Positions 28,077 through 36,418 of a DNA stretch of 64,000 nucleotides are shown here, one piece after another. Both the position numbers and the translations under genes were made by a program. This stretch comes from Flavobacterium jumunjinense. Its GTDB lineage: Bacteria; Bacteroidota; Bacteroidia; Flavobacteriales; Flavobacteriaceae. The notes beneath the pieces are model-generated. The model saw only the letters and a program-made list of their open reading frames with translations, ran no database searches and was not told the origin of the DNA. The stretch covers positions 1,550,001 to 1,614,000 of the forward strand of contig NZ_CP091285.1 of the NCBI RefSeq assembly GCF_021650975.2, given 5' to 3'. How positions within the stretch are numbered: position 1 is the stretch's first letter; each line of letters starts with the position of its first letter.

Positions 28077-29660
28077 TTAGAAAAATTTATTGGCAACTAA
28101 TTGGTAAATATCTTTTCCAAAGGTTAATGCCATCAGCGTCAATAAGATAATCATTCCTGCTGTTTGAACATATCCCATTGCTTTATCGCTTAAAGTTCGT
28201 CCAGTAATCATTTCTGCAATTGTAAATAGTGCATGTCCACCATCTAATCCAGGAATTGGAAGTAAATTCATAAAAGCTAAACCGATTGAAAAAAGAGCTG
28301 TAAAGTTCCAAATGAATTCCCAATTCCAAGTGTCTGGTAAACGGCTTGCAATTCCAATAGGGCTTTGTACTTGAGTGTAAGCACCTGTTTTTGGTCGTGC
28401 AATTAGTTTCAAACTTTGAACATTGTATTTAAATAATGCCCAAGATTGGCTTACTGCTTCTGGAAAAGCTTCTCCTAAACTTAGTTTTTCTGTAATTGTA
28501 TATTTTTTATCTTCTTTTTGATCAAAGCTAATACCTAGGCGTCCGTATTGATTTAGAGTTACTTTTAAATCAGTTTTTTTACCTTCTCTTAAAACATTTA
28601 GAGTTATTTCTTTTCCTTTGTTCTCAGAAAGAATTCTATTAAGTTCTTTTTTAGATTCTGTTTTAATATTGTTGATTCCAATAATTTCGTCTTTAAATTC
28701 TATTCCTCCTTTTTCAGCAGATGAATTCTTCATGATTGTAGATACGAAACTATTTTTTAAATCTTCGTTTGGCACTAATGCATATGTTTGATTAACCCCA
28801 GAAAGTCCAGTACTGTCAACTTTGGTTCTTAAAACGACTTCTACATTGTTTCTTTTAACGATAAGATTTACGGAGTCATTTTTGTGAGTTCTTAGTGCAT
28901 CAGATAGTTCATCGGAATACACAAATCGTTTACCATTTACACCTACAATTTCATCAAATCGTTCGAATCCAGTATTGTTTTTGCCAATTGAATCAATAAA
29001 ATATTCATTCATGCCAAAACGCGCATGAACAAAGCCTTTACCTTCTTTTTTGATAATTTCTCCTTTTTGCTCATCAGTTAAAAGTAGTTCAACTTTTTTT
29101 CCATCACGCTCAATTTCGATTTTGTCTCCAAAAAGCACACCCATGTTCATGAATTTAAAATCTTCATGATGTTTGCCATCAATACTCATGATTTTATCTC
29201 CATTTTTGAAGCCTACATTTTGACCTACTTCACCAAATGCTAATCCATTTTTTTGTAATTCATCGGTTGAAATGATTTTCTTCCCTACAGTAATATACAT
29301 TACTGTAAAAATTAACCATGCTAATAATATATTAACAACAATTCCTCCCAACATAATGATTAATCGTTGCCAAGCTGGTTTTGAACGGAATTCCCAGGGC
29401 TGAGGTTCTCCTTTTAGTTGTTCTTCGTCCATACTTTCATCCATCATTCCTGAAAGTTTTACATATCCACCAATTGGAAGCCATCCAATTCCCCACTCTG
29501 TATCTCCAATTTTTTTCTTTACAATTGAAAAACCGGCATCCATGAATAAGTAGAATTTTTCAACTCTAACCTTGAACATTTTTGCGGTTAAATAATGTCC
29601 GAATTCATGAAGAATTACTAAAACAGAAAGTATGAATAATATTTGTGCTGTTTGAATCAT
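28077..29660 (-). CDS. rseP: RIP metalloprotease RseP (site-2 protease)
   Basis: A 527-residue inner-membrane zinc protease. HEFGH (residues 18-22) in the first transmembrane helix gives two zinc ligands, and NLLPIPGLDGGH near residue 460 gives the third. GGYVKLSGM follows the first helix region. Two PDZ-like domains lie between (about 130-390). At 527 residues it is longer than the E. coli enzyme (450) because of the extra PDZ sequence. It cleaves transmembrane anti-sigma factors or signal-peptide remnants. It is followed downstream by the tRNA-Asn genes and preceded by the M1 peptidase gene. Confidence 0.95.
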   Translation of the reverse strand: MIQTAQILFILSVLVILHEFGHYLTAKMFKVRVEKFYLFMDAGFSIVKKKIGDTEWGIGWLPIGGYVKLSGMMDESMDEEQLKGEPQPWEFRSKPAWQRLIIMLGGIVVNILLAWLIFTVMYITVGKKIISTDELQKNGLAFGEVGQNVGFKNGDKIMSIDGKHHEDFKFMNMGVLFGDKIEIERDGKKVELLLTDEQKGEIIKKEGKGFVHARFGMNEYFIDSIGKNNTGFERFDEIVGVNGKRFVYSDELSDALRTHKNDSVNLIVKRNNVEVVLRTKVDSTGLSGVNQTYALVPNEDLKNSFVSTIMKNSSAEKGGIEFKDEIIGINNIKTESKKELNRILSENKGKEITLNVLREGKKTDLKVTLNQYGRLGISFDQKEDKKYTITEKLSLGEAFPEAVSQSWALFKYNVQSLKLIARPKTGAYTQVQSPIGIASRLPDTWNWEFIWNFTALFSIGLAFMNLLPIPGLDGGHALFTIAEMITGRTLSDKAMGYVQTAGMIILLTLMALTFGKDIYQLVANKFF

Positions 29661-29737
29661 CTTTTAAGTATGCTTTTAATTTAAAAAAACAAAAGTAAGG
29701 TTTTCACCTTACTTTTTATCATTATTTTTATTGGGAA

Positions 29738-31675
29738 CTATTTTTTTATAAAATTTTTATGAATCACACCTTTATTAGTGGTTAACTTTATGATATGCAT
29801 TCCTTTTGAAAGATGATCGATAGCGATGTCTTTCTTTTTTTGCGTATAAACTAACTGCCCAATAGTGTTATAAAATTCAACCTTTTCTAGTTCTAAATCA
29901 TTTGGTATTTTTATATGTATTGTAGTAGCACTTGGATTTGGAAAAATAGATACGGTTTGTTCTAAAGTAAATTCTTCATTTGCTAAAGTAGCTATATTGT
30001 TTCTTGATATAATATCTTTGTTTGGATCGAATTCTACATTTGTTACTTGAAATGGTACGTTAACAATAAATTCTTCATTGTTTATAGTGTTGTTTACTGT
30101 GAAATCTTGTGTTTGTCCACCATTTCCAGATAAACGGATTACTAAAGGCATTTCAAAATAGCTAACAGAAGGGTCTGATTGTGTTTGATTTACTGTTATT
30201 TTAGCTTGACCAGAACCCCAATTTTGAGCACTAATAGTATAAGTTGGGTAGCCTTCATTATATACCCAATCATTAAAAAACTCTGTAAAATTTAATCCAG
30301 AAGCAGTTTCTAAATGACTTTGGAATTGTGGTGTTATTGCATATTTATAAGCTAGAGCAGGATCGGCTAAATAATTACGTAATGCTTGAAAGAAGTTTGC
30401 GTCTCCCATTTTATAGCGAATCATATTGGTTACCATTGATCCTTTGTTATAGGTGATCCTTCCGCTAAAAATTCTGCTGACACTTTGTGTTTGAGTATCT
30501 GTTAAGTATAAATTTCCATTAGGTTGAGAAGTTATATTGCTGGTTTTTGATTCTTTCCAGTTTCTAAATGAAACGTCTCCATCTAAGTTTTCAACTACTA
30601 CACCAGACATGTATTCTGTAATACCTTCGTTTAGCCAAATGTCTTTCCAAGTTCCGCATGTGATTTTATCACCAAACCATTGATGTGCCATTTCGTGAGC
30701 AATTAGTCCTCTAGACCATCCTCCCATAAATGATACTGTTGTGTGTTCCATACCACCTCCCCAACCAAATTGAGCATGTCCATATTTTTCATTTCTAAAA
30801 GGGTAGTCACCTATTAAAGTTTCAAATAAATTAATGATTGTTGGAGTAACCGCAAGGCTATTTTGAGTCGATGTTGCTGTTTCAGGGTAGATGTAGTTTA
30901 CAATTGGAAAAAATGGGCTCACAGTTGTTCCTAATCCTCCTTGTTGGTTGTAAATTTGGTAATCGGTTACTGCAATAGCGACTAAATAAGCAGGAATTGG
31001 ATAACTATGATGGAAGTGAGTTGTTTTTGTGTTATTTCCATTATCTATTGCGCTTTGCTCTAATCCATTTGATACACTCACATATTGTGATGGAGCTGTT
31101 ATGTAGACATCAATACTTTCTATTTTATCATTTAAGTCTTGTTTACATGGCCACCAATCTCTTGCTCCATACGGTTCTGATAAAGTATAGATTATGGGTG
31201 TTCCTGAGTGATTTCCAGCAGTAAACGCTTGTTCTGCAGTTGAGGGAGCTCCACTATATATGATTTCTATTGTAGCGCTGTTTCCTGTGGTTAATGTTGT
31301 TGGAAGTGTTATTTCTAATTCGTGTGTGCTATTATGAGAATAACTAAGATTGTTGCCGTCTTTCTTTACCGAAGTAATTGTAAAAGGAGAAGACGTTTTT
31401 TTGTAAAAATCAAAAACAACAGTATTCATGTTTTCTAGCGCAGTAAATGTTGTTGTAACTTGTCCTTCAATATTAAAAACAGCAGGATCTACAGTGAATC
31501 TTAATTCTTGATGTGTAACATTGTAATTTAATGTATTGGGATTGGCTTGAAAAGTACTTAATGAGGAAGCTGACTTCATTTCTGACTCAATCATTCTGTC
31601 AAAATCATCATTTTCTACTTGAGCAAAGATGAAAAAAGAGGGAATGAATAAAAGTGATAGGAGTGTTTTTTTCAT
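29738..31675 (-). CDS. Secreted M1-family aminopeptidase with T9SS sorting domain
   Basis: A 645-residue protein. Signal peptide ends at about 19 (FIFAQ). The beta-sandwich N-domain is at about 50-240. The M1 catalytic domain has GWGGGMEHTT (the GxMEN-type substrate loop, here ending H) and HEMAHQWFGDKIT with the third zinc ligand Glu 18 residues later in WLNEGITEY. The C-terminal 75 residues (VSIFPNPSATTIHIKI through GMHIIKLTTNKGVIHKNFIKK) are a type A Por sorting domain, so the enzyme is exported by T9SS. It lacks the long C-terminal helical domain of cytosolic PepN. Probably used to degrade extracellular peptides. Confidence 0.93.
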   Translation of the reverse strand: MKKTLLSLLFIPSFFIFAQVENDDFDRMIESEMKSASSLSTFQANPNTLNYNVTHQELRFTVDPAVFNIEGQVTTTFTALENMNTVVFDFYKKTSSPFTITSVKKDGNNLSYSHNSTHELEITLPTTLTTGNSATIEIIYSGAPSTAEQAFTAGNHSGTPIIYTLSEPYGARDWWPCKQDLNDKIESIDVYITAPSQYVSVSNGLEQSAIDNGNNTKTTHFHHSYPIPAYLVAIAVTDYQIYNQQGGLGTTVSPFFPIVNYIYPETATSTQNSLAVTPTIINLFETLIGDYPFRNEKYGHAQFGWGGGMEHTTVSFMGGWSRGLIAHEMAHQWFGDKITCGTWKDIWLNEGITEYMSGVVVENLDGDVSFRNWKESKTSNITSQPNGNLYLTDTQTQSVSRIFSGRITYNKGSMVTNMIRYKMGDANFFQALRNYLADPALAYKYAITPQFQSHLETASGLNFTEFFNDWVYNEGYPTYTISAQNWGSGQAKITVNQTQSDPSVSYFEMPLVIRLSGNGGQTQDFTVNNTINNEEFIVNVPFQVTNVEFDPNKDIISRNNIATLANEEFTLEQTVSIFPNPSATTIHIKIPNDLELEKVEFYNTIGQLVYTQKKKDIAIDHLSKGMHIIKLTTNKGVIHKNFIKK

Positions 31676-31726
31676 TTTTTTTTAGCTAATGTATTGAATT
31701 TATGATATAAAATAAAAAAAAGCGAT

Positions 31727-32290
31727 TTAAAAATGGTATGCGTTTTTATCTGTAACACAAAAATCTAATTTTATATCATTTATATATATGTCTTCAATTA
31801 ATTTTTCAGGATTAAAAAAGGAAAGACCAATTTTTATGGTTTCTGGTTTGCATTCTTTCAAGAAATTATCATAGAAACCTTTTCCATATCCTACACGGTT
31901 TCCTTCTTCATCGTAGGCTAATAGCGGGATAAAAACAACATCTATTTTGCTAGAAGGGACTTCAATTCCGTCTACAGGTTCTGGAATATTATAGTTGTTT
32001 TTTTTAATTCGAGTATTGTCAGTTAGTAAGATATGCGTCATAGTTATCGTTTCAAAATTGGATTTTGAAACGATAACCTCTTTATCTTTTCCTGCTAAAA
32101 TTTGTAGTATGTATTCTGTGTTAACTTCCTTTTGCTCTTCAATGGGTAAAAAAACATGAAAATATATTTTCTCCCAAATATCTAAACGTAGTAATTGATT
32201 CGCTATCGCTAAGCTTTTTTCTTCAATTTCTTCAAAAGTCAACTTTTCTCTTTCTGCTTTATACTTTTTCCTTATTTCTTTCTTTATCAT
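31727..32290 (-). CDS. 5-formyltetrahydrofolate cyclo-ligase
   Basis: A 187-residue cytosolic enzyme converting 5-formyl-THF to 5,10-methenyl-THF with ATP. The signature GYGKGFYDNFL near residue 137 is the ATP-binding motif, and the N-terminal basic helix KKEIRKKYKAERE is typical. VVFIPLLAYDEEGNRVGYGKG confirms the family. Length is normal. Its start lies 32 bases inside the 3' end of the decarboxylase gene, so the two are cotranscribed and probably coupled. Confidence 0.93.
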   Translation of the reverse strand: MIKKEIRKKYKAEREKLTFEEIEEKSLAIANQLLRLDIWEKIYFHVFLPIEEQKEVNTEYILQILAGKDKEVIVSKSNFETITMTHILLTDNTRIKKNNYNIPEPVDGIEVPSSKIDVVFIPLLAYDEEGNRVGYGKGFYDNFLKECKPETIKIGLSFFNPEKLIEDIYINDIKLDFCVTDKNAYHF

Positions 32291-33521
32291 TTATAGACAG
32301 TTTTAATTCGTCTATAAAAGTAGTTAAATGTTCAACTTCTACATGATACATCAATACAATTTTATACCATTTATTATCTTCATTATGTTGTTGAGGAACT
32401 AAATCGTATTTTTCTGCAAGATGATGAGGGATGTTTTTAGCTTGAATAGTGACTATATTCATATTCGGCTCACGAAAGTAAGGGATGTCTAATTTGTCTA
32501 ATTCATTACAAAGAAACTTTGTTCTCATTTGTAGTATGCTAACTTTTTCAAACCAACCAAATGGGCCATAGGTAAATAGAATCATCCAAACAGCGACAGC
32601 ATTCGCTCCAGATCTACTTCCGCATAGTGTTAAATCCATTCCTTCAACATATTCGGCCTCTTTTGTTAGTACATTTTCAATTAATCCTTTTCTGCAAATG
32701 AAAACACCTGTTCCATAAGGAGCTTGGAGCATTTTATGTGCGTCTATAGTTATAGAGCTTATCTTTGGATTACTGAAATTTATTGATGAGTTTTCATTGC
32801 TAAAAGGATAAACAAAACCTCCATAGGCACCATCAATATGTAATTTATAGGCTACACTGTGTTTTTCTAGAACCATAATATAATCATCAGGATTGTCTAC
32901 AGAACCGAACATAGTTGTTCCTAAATTTGATATGGCAATAAAATATTTTTTTCCTTTAGATTTAGCTCCTGTAATTATGTTATCAAGATTTTGAATCTCG
33001 ATTGCTCTACTGTTAAAGTTTACAGGAATTTTTATCCAATCAATTTGTAATAAATTGGCAGCTTTAGGGATAGAGTAATGTGTGTCTTCAGAAGCAAGAA
33101 TTGCAATTTCATCTGCTTTAGCATCAAAATGATTCATGAAATAATTTCTAAATATCCAAATGGCTTGAATATTTGCTTCCGTGCCACCTGGAGCAATATA
33201 ACCATCAAATTCATTTTCTTTTGCCTTGAAAACATCAACAGCAAGAACATTTAGTACTTCTCTTTCTATTTCTTGAGTTCCGCTAAATGCCGTTTCTGAA
33301 GTTCCAAAAGTATGGCAACCAATGTTGTTAGGATTAGCAACATAAGTTTGCAATGTTGGTGCGTCTTTTAAAAAAGGAGCATCATCATAAAATACTTGTC
33401 CGTCTAGTTTTGAAGCAGGATAACCTAATGAAGCGTCATTAGAGAAGTTTACATTTTCTTGTAAAGCTTTTTGGACTCTTGCTTTAAGTTGTTCTTGTTT
33501 TAATTTTTTCCAAAATATCAT
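32259..33521 (-). CDS. PLP-dependent group II decarboxylase
   Basis: About 420 residues starting MIFWKKLKQEQLK; an ATG seven codons earlier is possible. The catalytic PLP lysine is in SITIDAHKMLQAPYGTG, HIDGAYGGFVYPF stacks on and binds the cofactor, and GYIAPGGTEANIQAIW is the substrate-side loop. It belongs to the group II family containing histidine, glutamate, tyrosine and aromatic amino acid decarboxylases; the particular substrate is not clear. It overlaps the next gene (5-formyl-THF cyclo-ligase) by 32 bases. No amino acid antiporter is adjacent, so an acid-resistance role is not supported. Confidence 0.87.
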   Translation of the reverse strand: MIFWKKLKQEQLKARVQKALQENVNFSNDASLGYPASKLDGQVFYDDAPFLKDAPTLQTYVANPNNIGCHTFGTSETAFSGTQEIEREVLNVLAVDVFKAKENEFDGYIAPGGTEANIQAIWIFRNYFMNHFDAKADEIAILASEDTHYSIPKAANLLQIDWIKIPVNFNSRAIEIQNLDNIITGAKSKGKKYFIAISNLGTTMFGSVDNPDDYIMVLEKHSVAYKLHIDGAYGGFVYPFSNENSSINFSNPKISSITIDAHKMLQAPYGTGVFICRKGLIENVLTKEAEYVEGMDLTLCGSRSGANAVAVWMILFTYGPFGWFEKVSILQMRTKFLCNELDKLDIPYFREPNMNIVTIQAKNIPHHLAEKYDLVPQQHNEDNKWYKIVLMYHVEVEHLTTFIDELKLSINDKERNKEKV

Positions 33522-33580
33522 TTGTCTAGTGGTTTTTTGCAAAGCTAAGGCATACTAAACAAACAAAAATATGATATTTG

Positions 33581-34552
33581 TTAGTTTTCTGTTTCTAATT
33601 GTGTTGATATGTGAAAAATAGCATCACCTTGATAAACGATGGGTGCATCATTTACGTTAATTAAATAACCATCATTTGGAGCTTTAACTTTATTTTCAGT
33701 TTTCCCAAAAGGATCTGATATAGTAGCTAAAATTGTCCCTTTTTTTACAAAAGTCCCAATCTTGATAAGGCCAATAAACATGCCAGAAAAGTGAGCTCTT
33801 ATCCAATAAGATTTTTCAATGTAAATTGTTTTTTGAACATTTTGATTGGCAACTTTTTTAGGATTTAACATGTCTAAATGAGAGAGAAAACGTTTAGAGC
33901 CTTCAACGCCATCTCTAGTAATTTCCGAATTTAAGTCTAATGATTTTCCGCCTTCAAAAAGTAACATTTTTACATTTAAACGTGTGCACGCATTTCTGAA
34001 AGAGCCATGAATGTTTTTAGAATAAAGAGTAAATGGTGCATTGAAGATTGTTGCAAGTTCTTTTAATTCTAAATCATTTGGAACAATTCGAATTTGAGAA
34101 GCATTAAATCGACTGGCTCCACCTGCATGGAAATCGATAGCATAGTCAACAATAGGAATTATTTCTTTTACCAAGAAATGTGCAAATCGGCTAGCCAAAG
34201 AGCCATTTTTACTTCCTGGAAAAACCCTATTTAAATCGCGACCATCTGGAAACTGTCTGCTTTGATTTACGAATCCGAAAATATTAATGATAGGAATACA
34301 AATTACAGTGCCTCGTTTCGGTTTGTTTATTTTTCGAATAATAAGCTGACGAACAATTTCAGTACCGTTAATTTCATCACCATGTAAACCTGCGCTAAAT
34401 AAAACAATCGGGCCATCAATTTTAGATCGTTCAATAATTATTGGAATTTTAAGTTTGGTCGTAGTGTGAAGTTTTGCAATTTCTACATCTATAGTTTTAC
34501 TTTCTCCAGGTAAGATAGATTGTCCTAATAATTCAATTGCTTTGTTTTTCAT
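33581..34552 (-). CDS. Succinylglutamate desuccinylase/aspartoacylase-family hydrolase
   Basis: A 323-residue M14-like zinc hydrolase. FSAGLHGDEINGTEIVRQL gives the first His and Glu ligands, AIDFHAGGASRFNASQIRI the other His, and LLFEGGKSLD carries the late catalytic Glu. The C-terminal 90 residues form a beta-barrel region with GTFVKKGTILATISDPFG, a biotinyl/lipoyl-like hammerhead typical of this subgroup. In many Bacteroidota such genes sit beside rimK ATP-grasp genes; here none is adjacent. Cytosolic. Substrate unknown, an N-acyl amino acid likely. Divergent from uvrC. Confidence 0.85.
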   Translation of the reverse strand: MKNKAIELLGQSILPGESKTIDVEIAKLHTTTKLKIPIIIERSKIDGPIVLFSAGLHGDEINGTEIVRQLIIRKINKPKRGTVICIPIINIFGFVNQSRQFPDGRDLNRVFPGSKNGSLASRFAHFLVKEIIPIVDYAIDFHAGGASRFNASQIRIVPNDLELKELATIFNAPFTLYSKNIHGSFRNACTRLNVKMLLFEGGKSLDLNSEITRDGVEGSKRFLSHLDMLNPKKVANQNVQKTIYIEKSYWIRAHFSGMFIGLIKIGTFVKKGTILATISDPFGKTENKVKAPNDGYLINVNDAPIVYQGDAIFHISTQLETEN

Positions 34553-34600
34553 CTCATTAAATTGTGAAGAAGTAAAAGTAGAAATTAAATTCGGATTTTG

Positions 34601-34608
34601 TAAATTTG
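34601..34608 (+). promoter_or_regulatory. -7 box almost abutting the uvrC start
   Basis: TAAATTTG ends 4 bases before the ATG at 34613. If used, the uvrC mRNA would be leaderless or nearly so. A -33 TTG at proper spacing is not clear. Confidence 0.4.
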
Positions 34609-34612
34609 TTCA

Positions 34613-36418
34613 ATGCAAACACCACTTGAGCTTCAAATACAAACATTGCCTGATAATCCTGGAGTTTATCAATATTTTGATAAAGATGAGAAGATATTAT
34701 ATGTAGGTAAAGCCAAAAACTTAAAGAAACGAGTACAATCCTATTTTACTAAGAATCATGATAATTATAAAACATCGGTTCTAGTAAAGAAGATTGTGTC
34801 CATAAAACATATTGTTGTTCCAACAGAAACCGATGCACTTTTGTTAGAGAATAACTTAATAAAAAAACTACAACCTCGTTATAATGTCCTGTTAAAAGAC
34901 GACAAAACCTATCCTTGGATTTGTATTAAAAGAGAGCCTTTTTCAAGAATTTTCCCAACAAGGAATATGGTAAAAGATGGTTCTGAATATTTCGGACCTT
35001 ATACTAGTTTTAAGACCGTTAATACGCTTTTGGATTTAATAAAAGAATTGTATCCACTTCGAACATGTAGTTATGATTTGTCTAAAGGTAATATAGATTC
35101 AGGTAAATATAAAGTGTGTTTGGAATATCATATAGGAAATTGTAAAGGGCCATGTGAAGGCTATGAATCTTTAGAAGAATATCAGAATCAGGTGAATGCG
35201 ATTCGTGAGATTTTAAAAGGAAACTTTAAAGAGAGTTTAAAAGATTTCAAAACGTTAATGACCACTTTAGCTTCTGAAATGATGTTTGAGGAAGCACAAA
35301 AAATTAAAGAAAAAATAGAAGTTTTAGAAAATTATCAATCACGATCAACAATTCTAAACCCTAAAATATCCAATATTGATGTTTTTTCTATTGTTTCAGA
35401 TGAAGGTATGGCATATGTGAATTTCTTGCAAATTTCCCATGGTGCAATTATACGTTCTCATACTATGGAAATAAAGAAAAAATTAGAAGAAACAGACGAA
35501 GAATTGCTAGAATTAGCAATTGTAGAACTGAGAGAACGTTTTCATTTATTAACCAGGGAAATAGTTGTTCCTTTTGAAGTTGATTTAGGAGAAAATGTAA
35601 AAATTACGGTACCTAAACTAGGAGATAAAAAGCAAATTTTAGATTTGTCTATTCGAAATGCTAAATTTTATAGAATGGATCAATTAAAGCAAATTAAAAT
35701 TGTAGATCCAGATAGACATGCAAATAGAATAATGGCACAAATGAAAAAAGATTTACGTCTTTCTGTTGAACCGAGACATATTGAATGTTTTGATAACTCT
35801 AATATTCAAGGAACAAATCCTGTAGCTGCTTGTGTAGTTTTTAAAAATGGAAAAGCGAGTAAGAAAGATTATCGTCATTTTAATATTAAAACAGTAGAAG
35901 GGCCTGATGATTTTGCGTCTATGGAAGAAGTGGTATACAGAAGATACAAACGACTGTTAGATGAAAAAGAGGAGCTTCCTCAATTAATTATTATCGATGG
36001 AGGAAAAGGACAGCTATCATCAGCTTTAAAAAGTTTGGATGATTTAGGGCTTAGAGGGAAAATTGCAATCGTTGGAATTGCAAAACGATTAGAAGAGCTT
36101 TTTTATCCAGATGATCCGATCCCTTTATATTTAGATAAAAAATCGGAAACATTAAAAATTATTCAACAATTAAGGAATGAAGCGCACCGATTTGGTATTA
36201 CACATCATAGAGATAAAAGAAGTAAATCGGCATTAAAAAACTCATTAGAATCGATACCAGGAATTGGAGAAAAAACAATGATAACGTTATTAAAACACTT
36301 TAAAAGTGTTAAAAGATTACAAAAAGCAACTGAAAATGAAATTTCTGATGTTGTTGGTGCTTCTAAAGCCAAAAAAATTACCGACTTTTACATGACTATA
36401 AATAAACCACTGCTATAA
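34613..36418 (+). CDS. uvrC: Excinuclease ABC subunit C
   Basis: A 601-residue cytosolic nuclease that makes both incisions in nucleotide excision repair. The GIY-YIG domain is at about 12-95 (NPGVYQYFDKDEKILYVGKAKNLKKRV). A four-Cys linker region follows (TCSYDL, KVCLEYHIGNCKGPCEGY). UVR motif at about 205-240 (ASEMMFEEAQKIKEKIEVL), RNase H-like 5' nuclease domain at about 375-530 (ECFDNSNIQGTNPVAACVVF, IIDGGKGQLSSA), and helix-hairpin-helix at the end (IPGIGEKTMITLLKHFKSVKRL). It is complete. The stop overlaps the start of the patatin gene by one base. Confidence 0.97.
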   Translation: MQTPLELQIQTLPDNPGVYQYFDKDEKILYVGKAKNLKKRVQSYFTKNHDNYKTSVLVKKIVSIKHIVVPTETDALLLENNLIKKLQPRYNVLLKDDKTYPWICIKREPFSRIFPTRNMVKDGSEYFGPYTSFKTVNTLLDLIKELYPLRTCSYDLSKGNIDSGKYKVCLEYHIGNCKGPCEGYESLEEYQNQVNAIREILKGNFKESLKDFKTLMTTLASEMMFEEAQKIKEKIEVLENYQSRSTILNPKISNIDVFSIVSDEGMAYVNFLQISHGAIIRSHTMEIKKKLEETDEELLELAIVELRERFHLLTREIVVPFEVDLGENVKITVPKLGDKKQILDLSIRNAKFYRMDQLKQIKIVDPDRHANRIMAQMKKDLRLSVEPRHIECFDNSNIQGTNPVAACVVFKNGKASKKDYRHFNIKTVEGPDDFASMEEVVYRRYKRLLDEKEELPQLIIIDGGKGQLSSALKSLDDLGLRGKIAIVGIAKRLEELFYPDDPIPLYLDKKSETLKIIQQLRNEAHRFGITHHRDKRSKSALKNSLESIPGIGEKTMITLLKHFKSVKRLQKATENEISDVVGASKAKKITDFYMTINKPLL